Assembly: GCA_903907615.1 (NCBI GenBank)
Contig: CAIVOR010000371.1
Span: 1 to 29,919 of the forward strand
Origin: an uncultured Microbacteriaceae bacterium
GTDB taxonomy: Bacteria; Actinomycetota; Actinomycetes; Actinomycetales; Microbacteriaceae
Direction of reading: 5' to 3'
Length of the DNA stretch: 29,919 nt
Position 1 is the first letter of the stretch; the number at the start of each line of letters is the position of its first letter. Shown here piece by piece: positions 1 through 7,330 of this stretch. The position numbers and the translations under genes are program-made. The notes under the pieces were generated by a model, which was given only the letters and a program-made list of their open reading frames with translations, searched no databases and was not told where the DNA came from.

Positions 1-17
1 GGCCCTTCGTCATGCTG

Positions 18-1310
18 CTATGGCTTCTTACGAAGACGGCGCATGCGCTCTAGGCGGTCAAGCTTGCGGTTCAGGACCGCAAGCCCTTCCTTGACCTGAA
101 GGTCAATTCCAGCGGTGCGCAGACGACCCTTGGTGCCGAACGCTCCAAAGGCGAGGAAGAACAGGAATGTTGCGAGCAGGCTTACGCCCACGATGCCGGC
201 AGCAGCGAGACCCGTGTCGACCAGAGCAACCTCGGTGACCTCGCCGTAGACGACTGCTTCCCCGAGCGTGCCATCAGAAGCGATGAGGAAGCTCGCTACG
301 CGCTGGTACGTCTTTCCGTCCGCACCGGTGCCGGTCAGAGTGAGCGTGTGCCAGCCGGGTTCAAGGCCCGCGGGTATGGTCACGGTCGATGAGACCGAAC
401 CACCGTCACCCACGGTTCCAAAGTCGAGTGTGATGGGCGTTGAGCGCAGTACGAGGTTCCAATCGGTGGCGGGCTGAAGGCCAGAGGCCGATACGTTCAC
501 GTCGGCCCCGGCAACCGTGTCGCCGACTTCAAGAGCCAGGTCGAGGTCGAGGGCAAAACCAGAACCGCCGCCTACGGCATCTGAGTAGTTTCCTGCCGCG
601 CCCAACCGGAGGGCCTCGTTCCACTCGGGAAGCACGGTGAGGGTTTCAGACTCGTCCGGGTACCAGTCATAGGCGTAGTAAGTGAACGATCCAGTTCCCA
701 CGGCAAACTGAACGATTGCTGCGTCTCCCTCTGCGGCGTTTCCGTAGATCTCCGTCGCCCCGGTTTTCTCCTCGGTCGTCCAGTCAGACCAGTTGCTGAT
801 GGCACCCGTGTAGTTGCCCGACGAGATGGTAGCTGGAAGGGTTGCCGACTCAATCATGAGGTCGTAGTTACCAGAAGAGAGGTCCGAGTCCTGCCAGGTG
901 CGGGTAATGCCGGTCAGGTAGTCAATGAAATCTGCGTGGTCGTATGAGCCGGTGCCGAGCGCCCGTCCACCGGCCGAGATCCAGGTCTTGACAACAGCAG
1001 CAGCTTCCGCCGACATGGCGTCGCCGTCACCGTAGACGTCACCCTCGGGGAAGACCAAGGCGTCCATGCCCGCGATGGCCGCGGTCCAAGCCGAAGCGGA
1101 CCCATCGCCACCGTCAAAGACGGTAACCGTGCCGATTTCTTCAAGGGCCGTCTTCATGGTGGCGTCTTCTTCTGCGGGGTCCGTGATGCCGTCTTTTGAG
1201 AACATCATGAACTGGTAATCGCCGGTTGCCACAGCGGGGGCGGCAATTACGGGAGTCATAGCCAGGCCAATCCCGGCAAGGAGGGCAAGGCCCAGGAACT
1301 TTTTCTTCAC
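18..1310 (-). CDS. secreted, membrane-anchored surface protein with GATase-like and Ig-like regions
   Basis: The product has about 430 residues. I chose the GTG at 1310 because an AAAGGCG ribosome site lies 4 bases upstream and a signal peptide (KKK, then a hydrophobic run ending near PAVA) begins there; the longer upstream frame adds about 36 non-signal residues. Residues ~30-150 resemble a Rossmann/GATase-like fold (DALVFPEGDVYGD, then WISAGGRALGTGSYDH). Residues ~265-370 match the Ig-like segment common in actinobacterial surface proteins (NLVLRSTP, GLEPGWHTLTLTGTG). Near the C-terminus LVDTG precedes one hydrophobic helix. A basic tail of about 40 residues follows the helix, longer than a normal sortase signal, so it may simply be a membrane anchor. 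The function is unknown. Confidence 0.8.
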   Translation of the reverse strand: MKKKFLGLALLAGIGLAMTPVIAAPAVATGDYQFMMFSKDGITDPAEEDATMKTALEEIGTVTVFDGGDGSASAWTAAIAGMDALVFPEGDVYGDGDAMSAEAAAVVKTWISAGGRALGTGSYDHADFIDYLTGITRTWQDSDLSSGNYDLMIESATLPATISSGNYTGAISNWSDWTTEEKTGATEIYGNAAEGDAAIVQFAVGTGSFTYYAYDWYPDESETLTVLPEWNEALRLGAAGNYSDAVGGGSGFALDLDLALEVGDTVAGADVNVSASGLQPATDWNLVLRSTPITLDFGTVGDGGSVSSTVTIPAGLEPGWHTLTLTGTGADGKTYQRVASFLIASDGTLGEAVVYGEVTEVALVDTGLAAAGIVGVSLLATFLFFLAFGAFGTKGRLRTAGIDLQVKEGLAVLNRKLDRLERMRRLRKKP

Positions 1311-1420
1311 AATTCGCCTTTCGGGCAAGTGGTTACGCAGGCGCGAGGGAAAAAATCGCACATCAGTAAATAGACTAGCTATGTTTTCGGAGATAAATGA
1401 ACTGATTTTAGCGGTCACCC

Positions 1421-1445
1421 GCGCGCCACCTTTTCAGGTGCGCGC
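1421..1445 (-). terminator. hairpin at the 3' end of the methyltransferase gene
   Basis: On the minus strand GCGCGCACCT, loop GAAA, then AGGT-G-GCGCGC form a stem of about 10 pairs with one bulged G. It overlaps the stop codon of the methyltransferase. No T tract follows, so intrinsic termination is uncertain. Confidence 0.45.
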
Positions 1446-2063
1446 CACGGTCTCGGCGGCGTGTGCCATGACGACCACGTCGACAGCGTCCCGTCTTTCG
1501 CCAGCAACGTCCACGGAACGACGGCGCAGCCCCGCGAAGGAGACCGCAAGATTCGCCTTGGAAAAGGCAGCGGCGAGCTCGTCTTGGGTGGGGAGAACAG
1601 AAGGGTCTTGGGGCCCGCCCACTCCGTCAGTCAAATTTTCGCGTGCGTGCCACACTCCGAAGAGAACGCCGCCCGCAACGAGCTGCCGCGCCGCGTTAGC
1701 GATTGCGGCGGCTAGCTCGGAGGCCGGAATTTGCAGGTAGGCAATCACCACGAGGTCTGCGGGAGCCAGGAAGTAGTCCTGAGTCGATTCCGCATCGGCA
1801 ACGTTTCCGAGAAATCTCTCACCCAGGTTGAGATCGGACGCGCGCTGCATTGACTTGGAGACCGCAACCGGGGAAAAGTCGAGATTTTCGGCTCGCCACC
1901 CCCGCTGAGCGAACCACAGTGCGTGCCGGCCTTCTCCTCCGGCGACATCGACCATGCGTCCCGCCGGCAACGTCTCGAGGTATTCCTTGACGAACTCATT
2001 TGGGGTGGGAGCCCACACCGAGTCCGCGGCGCTATAGCGGTCATCCCACGCGTGCGAGTCCAT
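1434..2063 (-). CDS. class I SAM-dependent methyltransferase
   Basis: About 209 residues from the ATG at 2063; a GTG at 2072 would add three residues, and neither has a clear ribosome site. The N-terminus WDDRYSAADSVW followed by PNEFVKEYL is typical of TehB/UbiE-like small methyltransferases. Motif I, the SAM-binding glycine loop, is VDVAGGEGRHALW, and the acidic residue ending strand 2 is in NLDFSP. The gene lies just downstream of the rhodanese lipoprotein on the same strand and is probably cotranscribed with it. Family members methylate small molecules, thiols or metalloids. Methylation of a sulfur species here is only a guess from context. Confidence 0.85.
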   Translation of the reverse strand: MDSHAWDDRYSAADSVWAPTPNEFVKEYLETLPAGRMVDVAGGEGRHALWFAQRGWRAENLDFSPVAVSKSMQRASDLNLGERFLGNVADAESTQDYFLAPADLVVIAYLQIPASELAAAIANAARQLVAGGVLFGVWHARENLTDGVGGPQDPSVLPTQDELAAAFSKANLAVSFAGLRRRSVDVAGERRDAVDVVVMAHAAETVART

Positions 2064-2080
2064 GGCGGTCACGTGATCAA

Positions 2081-2470
2081 CTAGTCGGTCACGACGGCAA
2101 GGCCGGTCGTGGCTGCGGCTTCGTCGACACTGCCGAGGTTCTGTACGTTCAGGAAGCCCATGCTCATCATCATGTCGAGCGCTTTCCCGGCGCGGTTTCC
2201 CGACCGGCAGTAGACGACGTAGTGGGCCGATTTGTCGAGTGAGTCGATGGCCTGCATGAACTCCGCGCCCTCCCAGTCGATGTTCACGGATCCGGTCAGG
2301 TGGCCGGTGGTGAACTCTTCCGGCGTACGGACGTCAATGACGACGGTGTCAGCGGTGAAGTCAACAGCGGCCACGGGCGCGCTCCCTTCGGTGGGCGAAC
2401 AGGCGGTTAAGGAGAGGCCGCCGAGGGCGAAGGTTGTCGCGACGAGCAGGGCGGTGATGATGCGCTTCAT
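2081..2470 (-). CDS. rhodanese-domain lipoprotein
   Basis: The product has 129 residues. A lipoprotein signal peptide ends in the lipobox LTAC, with lipidated Cys24, so the protein should sit on the outer face of the membrane. A single rhodanese domain follows: VIDVRTPEEF near residue 44, GHLTGSVNI, and the active-site loop YCRSGNR with Cys88. Such domains carry persulfide sulfur on that cysteine. The gene is divergent from the CsoR-like regulator across a shared palindrome, so control by it is likely. Single-domain rhodaneses can act as sulfurtransferases or only as sulfane-sulfur binders; sequence alone does not decide. Confidence 0.9.
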   Translation of the reverse strand: MKRIITALLVATTFALGGLSLTACSPTEGSAPVAAVDFTADTVVIDVRTPEEFTTGHLTGSVNIDWEGAEFMQAIDSLDKSAHYVVYCRSGNRAGKALDMMMSMGFLNVQNLGSVDEAAATTGLAVVTD

Positions 2471-2489
2471 GATTTCCAGTTTCCTTTCG

Positions 2490-2505
2490 ATACCCCCTAG
2501 GGTAT
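2490..2505. promoter_or_regulatory. candidate CsoR/CstR-type operator between divergent promoters
   Basis: ATACCC-CCTA-GGGTAT is a perfect 6+6 inverted repeat with a 4-base centre. CsoR-family regulators, notably persulfide sensors, are known to bind GC-centred palindromes of the ATACCC...GGGTAT type. It overlaps likely -10 elements on both strands (TATAGT at 2503-2508 plus; TACTAT minus), as expected for repression of both arms. Confidence 0.7.
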
Positions 2506-2534
2506 AGTAACTCTACACCCACGGAAGGCTAAAA

Positions 2535-2792
2535 ATGAAACTCCCGGCAGATGAACTGAAAAAAGCTCGCAACCGATTGGTTCGCGTACAGGGTCAGATT
2601 GGTGGTCTCGTGCGCATGATTGATGAAGGGCGCGACTGTACCGAGATCCTCACGCAACTGGCCGCCGCAAGCACGGCGCTCGATCGAGCAGGCTTCAGCA
2701 TCATTGCCACAGGTATGAGCCACTGTGGCACCGGACCAGAGGGTGACGTCAATCGTGTTGCCTTAGAAAAGGCTTTCATGTCAATGGCCTAA
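2535..2792 (+). CDS. CsoR-family transcriptional repressor, probably CstR-like persulfide sensor
   Basis: The product has 85 residues, the usual length of the all-helical CsoR/RcnR (DUF156) family. RNRLVRVQGQIGGLVRMI is the family signature. The start has GGAAGG 7 bases upstream. Cysteines fall at 35 and 64, matching the paired thiols of the family (C36/C65 in mycobacterial CsoR). The copper-ligand histidine, expected four residues before the second Cys, is Gly60 here. Loss of that histidine is typical of persulfide-sensing CstR rather than copper-sensing CsoR. The flanking rhodanese and CoA-disulfide reductase genes support sulfur sensing. The effector is inferred, not shown. Confidence 0.88.
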   Translation: MKLPADELKKARNRLVRVQGQIGGLVRMIDEGRDCTEILTQLAAASTALDRAGFSIIATGMSHCGTGPEGDVNRVALEKAFMSMA

Positions 2793-2837
2793 GTCGCCAC
2801 CCCGAATATTCGCCTCATCCAGAGAAAGTTGAATCCC

Positions 2838-4496
2838 GTGAAGACAATCATCATTGGCGGAGTGGCCGCTGGAATGTCGGCCGCGACCCGCCTGCGCCGC
2901 CTCGATGAAAACGCCGAGATTACTGTTTACGAACAGGGCCCACACGTATCATTTGCCAACTGCGGTCTGCCTTATTTCATCGGCGACGTCATCGCCCGAG
3001 AAGAAAACCTGCTGCTGCAAACACCGGAATCGCTGTGGCGCCGGTTCCGGCTTGATGTGCGCGTCAACTCGCGGATTGTGCAGATTGATCCCGCGAACAA
3101 GAGGGTCATGGGCAGGGACCTGCTGACGGGCACAGAGTTCACCGACACCTACGACGCCCTGATCCTGTCTCCCGGGGCAAGCCCCCGTCCTCTCAGCATT
3201 CCCGGTGGCGAGCGGGCCATGTCGCTCCGCGATGTTCCTGACGCCGTGCGCATCAAGGACGCGGTGAGTAGTGCCGGAGTGCAGGACGTCGTCATTCTCG
3301 GCGGCGGGTTCATCGGCGTCGAAGTGGCCGAGAATCTCCGCCACCGCGGCCTGTCCGTCACGCTCGTTCAGCAGGCGGACACGCTCCTTCCGCAATTCGA
3401 CCCTGAAATGGTTGAGCCGCTTCAGTCGACACTTGCAAAAAACGGCATCACGATCGCCCTCGGCCGTACGGCTGTGGAGTTAACCGCCACCGAGGTCGTT
3501 CTCGATGACGGCCAACGCGTGAGCGCCGACGTGGTCATTTCCGCGATCGGGGTGACTGCCGATGCGGAGTTTGCCGCGCAGGCGGGTCTGCGCATGGGCA
3601 CAGCCGGCGGAATTTGGGTCGACGCGAATCACCGCACGAGTGACCCCCACATCTTTGCCGTGGGCGACGCGGCGCAGAAGCACAGTGCGCTCACGGGCGC
3701 TGATCAGATGATCTGGTTGGCTAACCTCGCAAATCGTCACGGTCGTGCCGTTGCCGATGTGATCGCCGGGGTGGAGAGTCCCGAACGTGACAGCCAGGGC
3801 ACGGGAATCATCGGCGCCTTCGGCATGGTGACGGCAATTACGGGGCTGTCCGAAAAGGGTGCACGCGCCGCGGGAATCGACTACCTGGTGGCGCACGCGC
3901 ACCCGGGTTCGCACGCTGGCTACTATCCAGGATCCGAAACTCTTGCGCTCAAGGTGCTGTTCCATCCCGAAACGGGAAAGATTCTGGGAGCTCAGGCCAC
4001 TGGCTCTGACGGTGCGGACAAGCGCATCGACGTGTTGGCCACGGCAATCTATGCCGGTCTCACGGTCGACGACCTCATGAATATCGAGCTGGCCTACGCC
4101 CCGCAGTTCGGTTCGGCTAAGGATGCGGTGAACCAGCTCGGCTACGTAGCCAACAACATCTGGCACAAGCGCACGCCCAGCGTGCAGTGGCACGAACTCG
4201 AGGCGCGCGTTGCGGCAGGAGCAACAGTTCTGGACGTCCGCACCGAACCCGAAAATGACGTGCGGGCCATTCCGGGCTCACTTCACATTCCGCTCGACGA
4301 ATTGCGCGCACGTCTTGATGAGGTGCCCAGCGGCGAGCTCATCGTGCACTGCCGGGTGGGCCAACGCGGGCACACGGCTACGCAGATCTTGCGTCAGAAC
4401 GGCAAGAATGCCCATAACCTAGACGGTGGATGCCTTACCTGGCTCGCCGGCATGGATTCACGTGAGCGAGCGCACTCGGTGCTCACTCCTCGCTAA
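2838..4496 (+). CDS. CoA-disulfide reductase-rhodanese fusion (CoADR-RHD)
   Basis: The product has 552 residues. I chose the GTG at 2838 because GAGAAAG lies about 9 bases upstream; the in-frame TTG at 2829 abuts that site with no spacer. Order: FAD-binding loop IIGGVAAGMSAA (residues 5-16); the single redox cysteine in SFANCGLPY (Cys42), diagnostic of CoA-disulfide and persulfide reductases; NAD(P)H-binding VVILGGGFIGVEVAENL near 151-167; second FAD motif IFAVGDAA; dimerisation region; then a rhodanese domain from ~450 with VLDVRTEPEND and active loop VHCRVGQRGH (Cys505). Characterised fusions of this type reduce CoA disulfide, CoA persulfide or polysulfide. It sits second in the csoR-like operon and is probably cytoplasmic. 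Confidence 0.92.
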   Translation: MKTIIIGGVAAGMSAATRLRRLDENAEITVYEQGPHVSFANCGLPYFIGDVIAREENLLLQTPESLWRRFRLDVRVNSRIVQIDPANKRVMGRDLLTGTEFTDTYDALILSPGASPRPLSIPGGERAMSLRDVPDAVRIKDAVSSAGVQDVVILGGGFIGVEVAENLRHRGLSVTLVQQADTLLPQFDPEMVEPLQSTLAKNGITIALGRTAVELTATEVVLDDGQRVSADVVISAIGVTADAEFAAQAGLRMGTAGGIWVDANHRTSDPHIFAVGDAAQKHSALTGADQMIWLANLANRHGRAVADVIAGVESPERDSQGTGIIGAFGMVTAITGLSEKGARAAGIDYLVAHAHPGSHAGYYPGSETLALKVLFHPETGKILGAQATGSDGADKRIDVLATAIYAGLTVDDLMNIELAYAPQFGSAKDAVNQLGYVANNIWHKRTPSVQWHELEARVAAGATVLDVRTEPENDVRAIPGSLHIPLDELRARLDEVPSGELIVHCRVGQRGHTATQILRQNGKNAHNLDGGCLTWLAGMDSRERAHSVLTPR

Positions 4497-4516
4497 CTCA
4501 ACGAAAGGAACACAAC

Positions 4517-4642
4517 ATGTGCAAGCGAATTGACTGTGAGAACTGCGGCAAGGCCACCTGGGACGGCTGCGGACAACACATTGAAGAGGCCCTCGAGGGT
4601 GTCGCCGAGGCAGACCGCTGCCAGTGCGAAAAAGCAGCCTAA
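4517..4642 (+). CDS. 41-residue cysteine-rich small protein
   Basis: The ATG is preceded by AAAGGA with a 7-base spacer. The 41 residues begin MCKRIDCENCGKATWDGCGQ and contain six cysteines (2, 7, 10, 18, 35, 37) and one His (21) in GCGQHIEEAL. The spacing CxxC plus CxC suggests a small zinc-binding or thiol-rich fold. I recall similar tiny proteins (MC-x-R-I-x-C-x-x-C-G-K...GCG-x-H-x-E-x-AL) in many bacteria without an assigned function; this is from memory. It sits between the CoADR-rhodanese gene (20 bases downstream of it) and the SDR (4 bases before its ATG), so cotranscription is likely. A thiol role in sulfur handling is inferred from position only. Confidence 0.85.
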   Translation: MCKRIDCENCGKATWDGCGQHIEEALEGVAEADRCQCEKAA

Positions 4643-4646
4643 CGCC

Positions 4647-5477
4647 ATGACTTTTGCGGTCGCCGGCAGTCGGTTTCTGATTACCGGCGCCGCCATGGGC
4701 ATGGGCCAGCTCTACGCCGAACGTGCTGTTGCCGAGGGCGCGGGCGTTGTCGTGCTCTGGGACGTCAACAAGAAGGCCCTCGAACAGACGGCTCGCGAAC
4801 TCGCGAAAATCGCTCCCATCGGAGTCGTCGTCGACGGCATGGTGGTTGATCTGTCGAAGCGTGAGGCCATCGAGAAAGCCGCCGCGCGAGTCATTGCCAC
4901 CCACGGAGGTGTCGACGTGCTCATCAATAACGCGGGCATCGTTCGCGGCGGCGTGTTCTGGCAACACGACAATGCCGCGCACACCGAGGCAACCATGATG
5001 GTCAACCCCGTGGCGCCCATGGTGGCCACGCACGAGTTCCTTCCGGGCATGATGGCCTCGGGTCGTGAGTGTCGAATCGTCAATATCGCCTCGGCCGCGG
5101 GGCTCATCGCTAATCCCAAAATGAGCGTTTATGCGGCCAGCAAGTGGGCGCTTATCGGCTGGGGAGACTCGGTTCGACTCGAGCTCACACGCGAAGGCCA
5201 CAAGAACGTGAAGCTCACCACGGTGATGCCGAGCTACATTTCAACGGGAATGTTCGACGGCGCTCGCGGACCGTTGATGACGCCCCTGATGAAGCCGGAC
5301 TATGTCGTGGGGCGCGTCTGGAAGGCCATGCATTCGGGCAAGCCCATGCTCATGCTTCCCTGGACCGTGCACCTCTCCAAGTTCTTGAAGGGCGTGCTTC
5401 CTCAGCGCGCGTTCGACGTGATCGCGGACAAGGTGTTCCACGTTTACTCGTCGATGGATAACTTCCGCGGGCGCTAG
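4647..5477 (+). CDS. short-chain dehydrogenase/reductase (SDR)
   Basis: The product has 276 residues. The ATG at 4647 starts 4 bases after the preceding stop, so translation is probably coupled; a longer upstream frame would run through the Cys-rich gene. Motifs: cofactor loop TGAAMGMG (13-20), NNAG (94-97), catalytic Ser149 in NIASAAG, and YAASK (Tyr162, Lys166). This is a complete classical SDR catalytic set. The C-terminal third after position ~185 (hydrophobic, MLPW) resembles SDRs of lipid or alcohol metabolism. The substrate is unknown. Its place at the end of the sulfur operon may be functional or just readthrough. It shares a CTAG tetranucleotide with the convergent gene's stop. Confidence 0.9.
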   Translation: MTFAVAGSRFLITGAAMGMGQLYAERAVAEGAGVVVLWDVNKKALEQTARELAKIAPIGVVVDGMVVDLSKREAIEKAAARVIATHGGVDVLINNAGIVRGGVFWQHDNAAHTEATMMVNPVAPMVATHEFLPGMMASGRECRIVNIASAAGLIANPKMSVYAASKWALIGWGDSVRLELTREGHKNVKLTTVMPSYISTGMFDGARGPLMTPLMKPDYVVGRVWKAMHSGKPMLMLPWTVHLSKFLKGVLPQRAFDVIADKVFHVYSSMDNFRGR

Positions 5478-5875
5478 CCCGTCTGCACGAAGACCAGGGC
5501 AACGCCGAGCAGGAAGACCAGCAGGCTCGCGACGGCGCCGAGTAGCGACAACAACCATGCCGTGCGCTTTTGCGCCAAGAAGACGATGCTCACAATCAGG
5601 TTGGCCACAAACACCACGCCCGGACCAAACAGGGCGACGTCGACACCCGCCTGAATGACGCCTAGGTTGCACGGGTCGCTGCAGCCATCGCTGGCCATGA
5701 CCAGGAACAGTGCCGGTAACACAAGAGCAATAACCAATGCGACCTGCAGCGCCAAGAAGACAATCGTCAGGGCGATGTCCGTGCCGCGTGGCACGCGCTT
5801 CTTGGGTGCGGTGGTCTCCGAGGTGCTCGGAGTCGAGGACGCCGAGGAATCGGGTGTCGCTGGCGTGTTGGTCAT
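5474..5875 (-). CDS. small membrane protein, DUF6264-like
   Basis: The product has 133 residues. The first ~30 are Ser/Thr/Pro-rich and probably cytoplasmic. Three hydrophobic segments follow (near 33-60, 80-103 and 108-131), and DGCSDPCN lies in the first loop with two cysteines that could pair. GGAG is 5 bases before the ATG. It begins 8 bases after the xthA stop on the same strand, so it is probably the second gene of an xthA operon. I link it loosely to the DUF6264 family of actinobacterial membrane proteins from memory. No function is known. Confidence 0.75.
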   Translation of the reverse strand: MTNTPATPDSSASSTPSTSETTAPKKRVPRGTDIALTIVFLALQVALVIALVLPALFLVMASDGCSDPCNLGVIQAGVDVALFGPGVVFVANLIVSIVFLAQKRTAWLLSLLGAVASLLVFLLGVALVFVQTG

Positions 5876-5883
5876 TCGAGCTC

Positions 5884-6717
5884 CTAGAAAATCATCGGTC
5901 GGTCGTCTTCTTCGTCACCGTAGTCTAAATCGACCACGACGGGAACATGATCGCTCGGTCCGTCGCCCTTGCGCTCGTCGCGGGCGATGTGTGCCGAATC
6001 TACGAGGTTGGCAAACGCCGAATTCGCGAGAATGAAGTCGATGCGCATTCCCTCATTGCGGGGAAACCGCAGTTGTTTGTAGTCCCAATACGTGTATCCC
6101 TCGGGCACCCGCTCGCGCACTACGTCGGTGAGCCCCGCCGACTCGAAGGCAAAGAACGCGTCACGCTCGGGCTGCGAGACGTGGGTGGATCCCACGAACT
6201 GGTCCATGTCCCACACATCTCGGTCAAACGGTGCCACGTTCCAGTCTCCCAGCAGGGCCAGTGGCTCATCCGGGTTAGCGGCCATCCACGCGGTCATGTC
6301 GCGCGCCAGCCCACCCAGCCACTCGAGTTTGTAGGGGTAATGGGGGTTGTCGAGTTCGCGTCCGTTGGGTACGTAGAGGCTCCACAGTCGCAGGCCTTCG
6401 ATGGTGGCGCCGATTGCTCGTGCTTCGAGGGGAGGATTACCCGCCTCGTCGAGTGGGCCAAATCCGGGCATCGAATCGAAGCCGATGGCCACATCTTCGA
6501 TGGGCAGCCTCGACGCGATGGCCACACCGTTCCACTGGTTGAGTCCGTGCAGAGCGACCTCGTAGCCGGCTGCCTCAAACGCCTCGAGCGGAAACTGATT
6601 TTCGCGACACTTGATTTCCTGCATGCAGAGTACGTCGACGTTTTCGCGTTGCAGGTAATCGACCACGCGGTCCACGCGCGCGCGAATCGAATTCACGTTC
6701 CACGTGGCAATGCGCAT
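5884..6717 (-). CDS. xthA: exodeoxyribonuclease III (AP endonuclease)
   Basis: The product has 277 residues, close to the usual ~268. It belongs to the endonuclease/exonuclease/phosphatase fold and repairs abasic sites and 3' blocks in DNA. Motifs: MRIATWNVNSIRAR, metal-binding Glu34 in CMQEIKC, LLGDWNVAP (Asp158, Asn160), GMRIDFILAN, and the catalytic pair SDHVP (Asp256, His257). The catalytic set is complete. The start has a TAGCGT hexamer exactly 6 bases upstream, and GGAGG is too close to the ATG to act as a normal ribosome site, so the mRNA is probably leaderless. It is divergent from pyrE. Confidence 0.95.
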   Translation of the reverse strand: MRIATWNVNSIRARVDRVVDYLQRENVDVLCMQEIKCRENQFPLEAFEAAGYEVALHGLNQWNGVAIASRLPIEDVAIGFDSMPGFGPLDEAGNPPLEARAIGATIEGLRLWSLYVPNGRELDNPHYPYKLEWLGGLARDMTAWMAANPDEPLALLGDWNVAPFDRDVWDMDQFVGSTHVSQPERDAFFAFESAGLTDVVRERVPEGYTYWDYKQLRFPRNEGMRIDFILANSAFANLVDSAHIARDERKGDGPSDHVPVVVDLDYGDEEDDRPMIF

Positions 6718-6729
6718 GCCTCCACGCTA
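6718..6729 (-). promoter_or_regulatory. predicted leaderless promoter of xthA (-10 element)
   Basis: On the minus strand TAGCGT-GGAGGC-ATG: a TANNNT hexamer ends 7 bases before the first base of the ATG, placing transcription start at the A of ATG. Confidence 0.65.
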
Positions 6730-6753
6730 CTGCCCACTGACGCATGGCGCGGG

Positions 6754-6765
6754 TAGTCTGGGGTC
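6754..6765 (+). promoter_or_regulatory. predicted leaderless promoter of pyrE (-10 element)
   Basis: TAGTCT-GGGGTC-ATG. The hexamer-to-start distance is 6 bases with a GGGG discriminator. No convincing -35 is seen; the region where it would lie overlaps the xthA promoter. Confidence 0.65.
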
Positions 6766-7314
6766 ATGTCTGACGCACGCACCCAGCTCATCGACCACAT
6801 CAAGCGCGATGCCGTTTTCCACGGGGAGTTCACGCTGACGAGCGGCCAAAAGGCCAGTTACTACGTCGATCTGCGCCGCGTGAGCCTCGATCACGTTGTG
6901 GCACCGCTCATTGGCCAGGTCATGTTGGATCTGATTGCCGACATCCCCGATATTGCCGCTGTGGGTGGCCTCACCATGGGCGCCGACCCAATCGCTGCGG
7001 CGGTTATGCACCAGGGCGTTGCGCGCGGTCTCGCCTACGACGCCTTCGTGGTCCGTAAGCAGCCGAAGGACCATGGTCGCGGCAAGCAGGTCGAAGGGCC
7101 GGATCTGGCGGGCAAGCGCGTGATCGTGCTTGAGGACACGTCGACGACCGGTGGATCACCCTTGGCGGCTATCGAAGCCCTCGAACGTGCGGGGGCACTC
7201 GTGGCGGCGGTCGCCGTGGTTGTCGATCGCAATACGGGCGCCAAGGAGCGCATCGAGTCGGCCGGTTATCCGTACTTTGCGGCTCTGGGCCTGGCCGACT
7301 TGGGTCTCGCCTAA
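6766..7314 (+). CDS. pyrE: orotate phosphoribosyltransferase
   Basis: The product has 182 residues, the normal length. It joins orotate to PRPP to give OMP in pyrimidine synthesis. The PRPP-binding motif VIVLEDTSTTGGS is at 119-131. The N-terminal part has the orotate-site pattern FTLTSGQKASYYVDLR, and FVVRKQPKDHGRG (residues ~94-106) carries the flexible catalytic loop. It stands alone, without other pyr genes, between divergent xthA and convergent quinone oxidoreductase. Predicted leaderless start. Confidence 0.95.
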   Translation: MSDARTQLIDHIKRDAVFHGEFTLTSGQKASYYVDLRRVSLDHVVAPLIGQVMLDLIADIPDIAAVGGLTMGADPIAAAVMHQGVARGLAYDAFVVRKQPKDHGRGKQVEGPDLAGKRVIVLEDTSTTGGSPLAAIEALERAGALVAAVAVVVDRNTGAKERIESAGYPYFAALGLADLGLA

Positions 7315-7330
7315 ACCTCGCAGATTCCCG

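Noticed and set aside
3480..4193. Open frame of 237 codons opposite the CoADR-rhodanese gene
   Set aside because: The conserved FAD/rhodanese protein explains this DNA; the antisense product has no recognisable motif.
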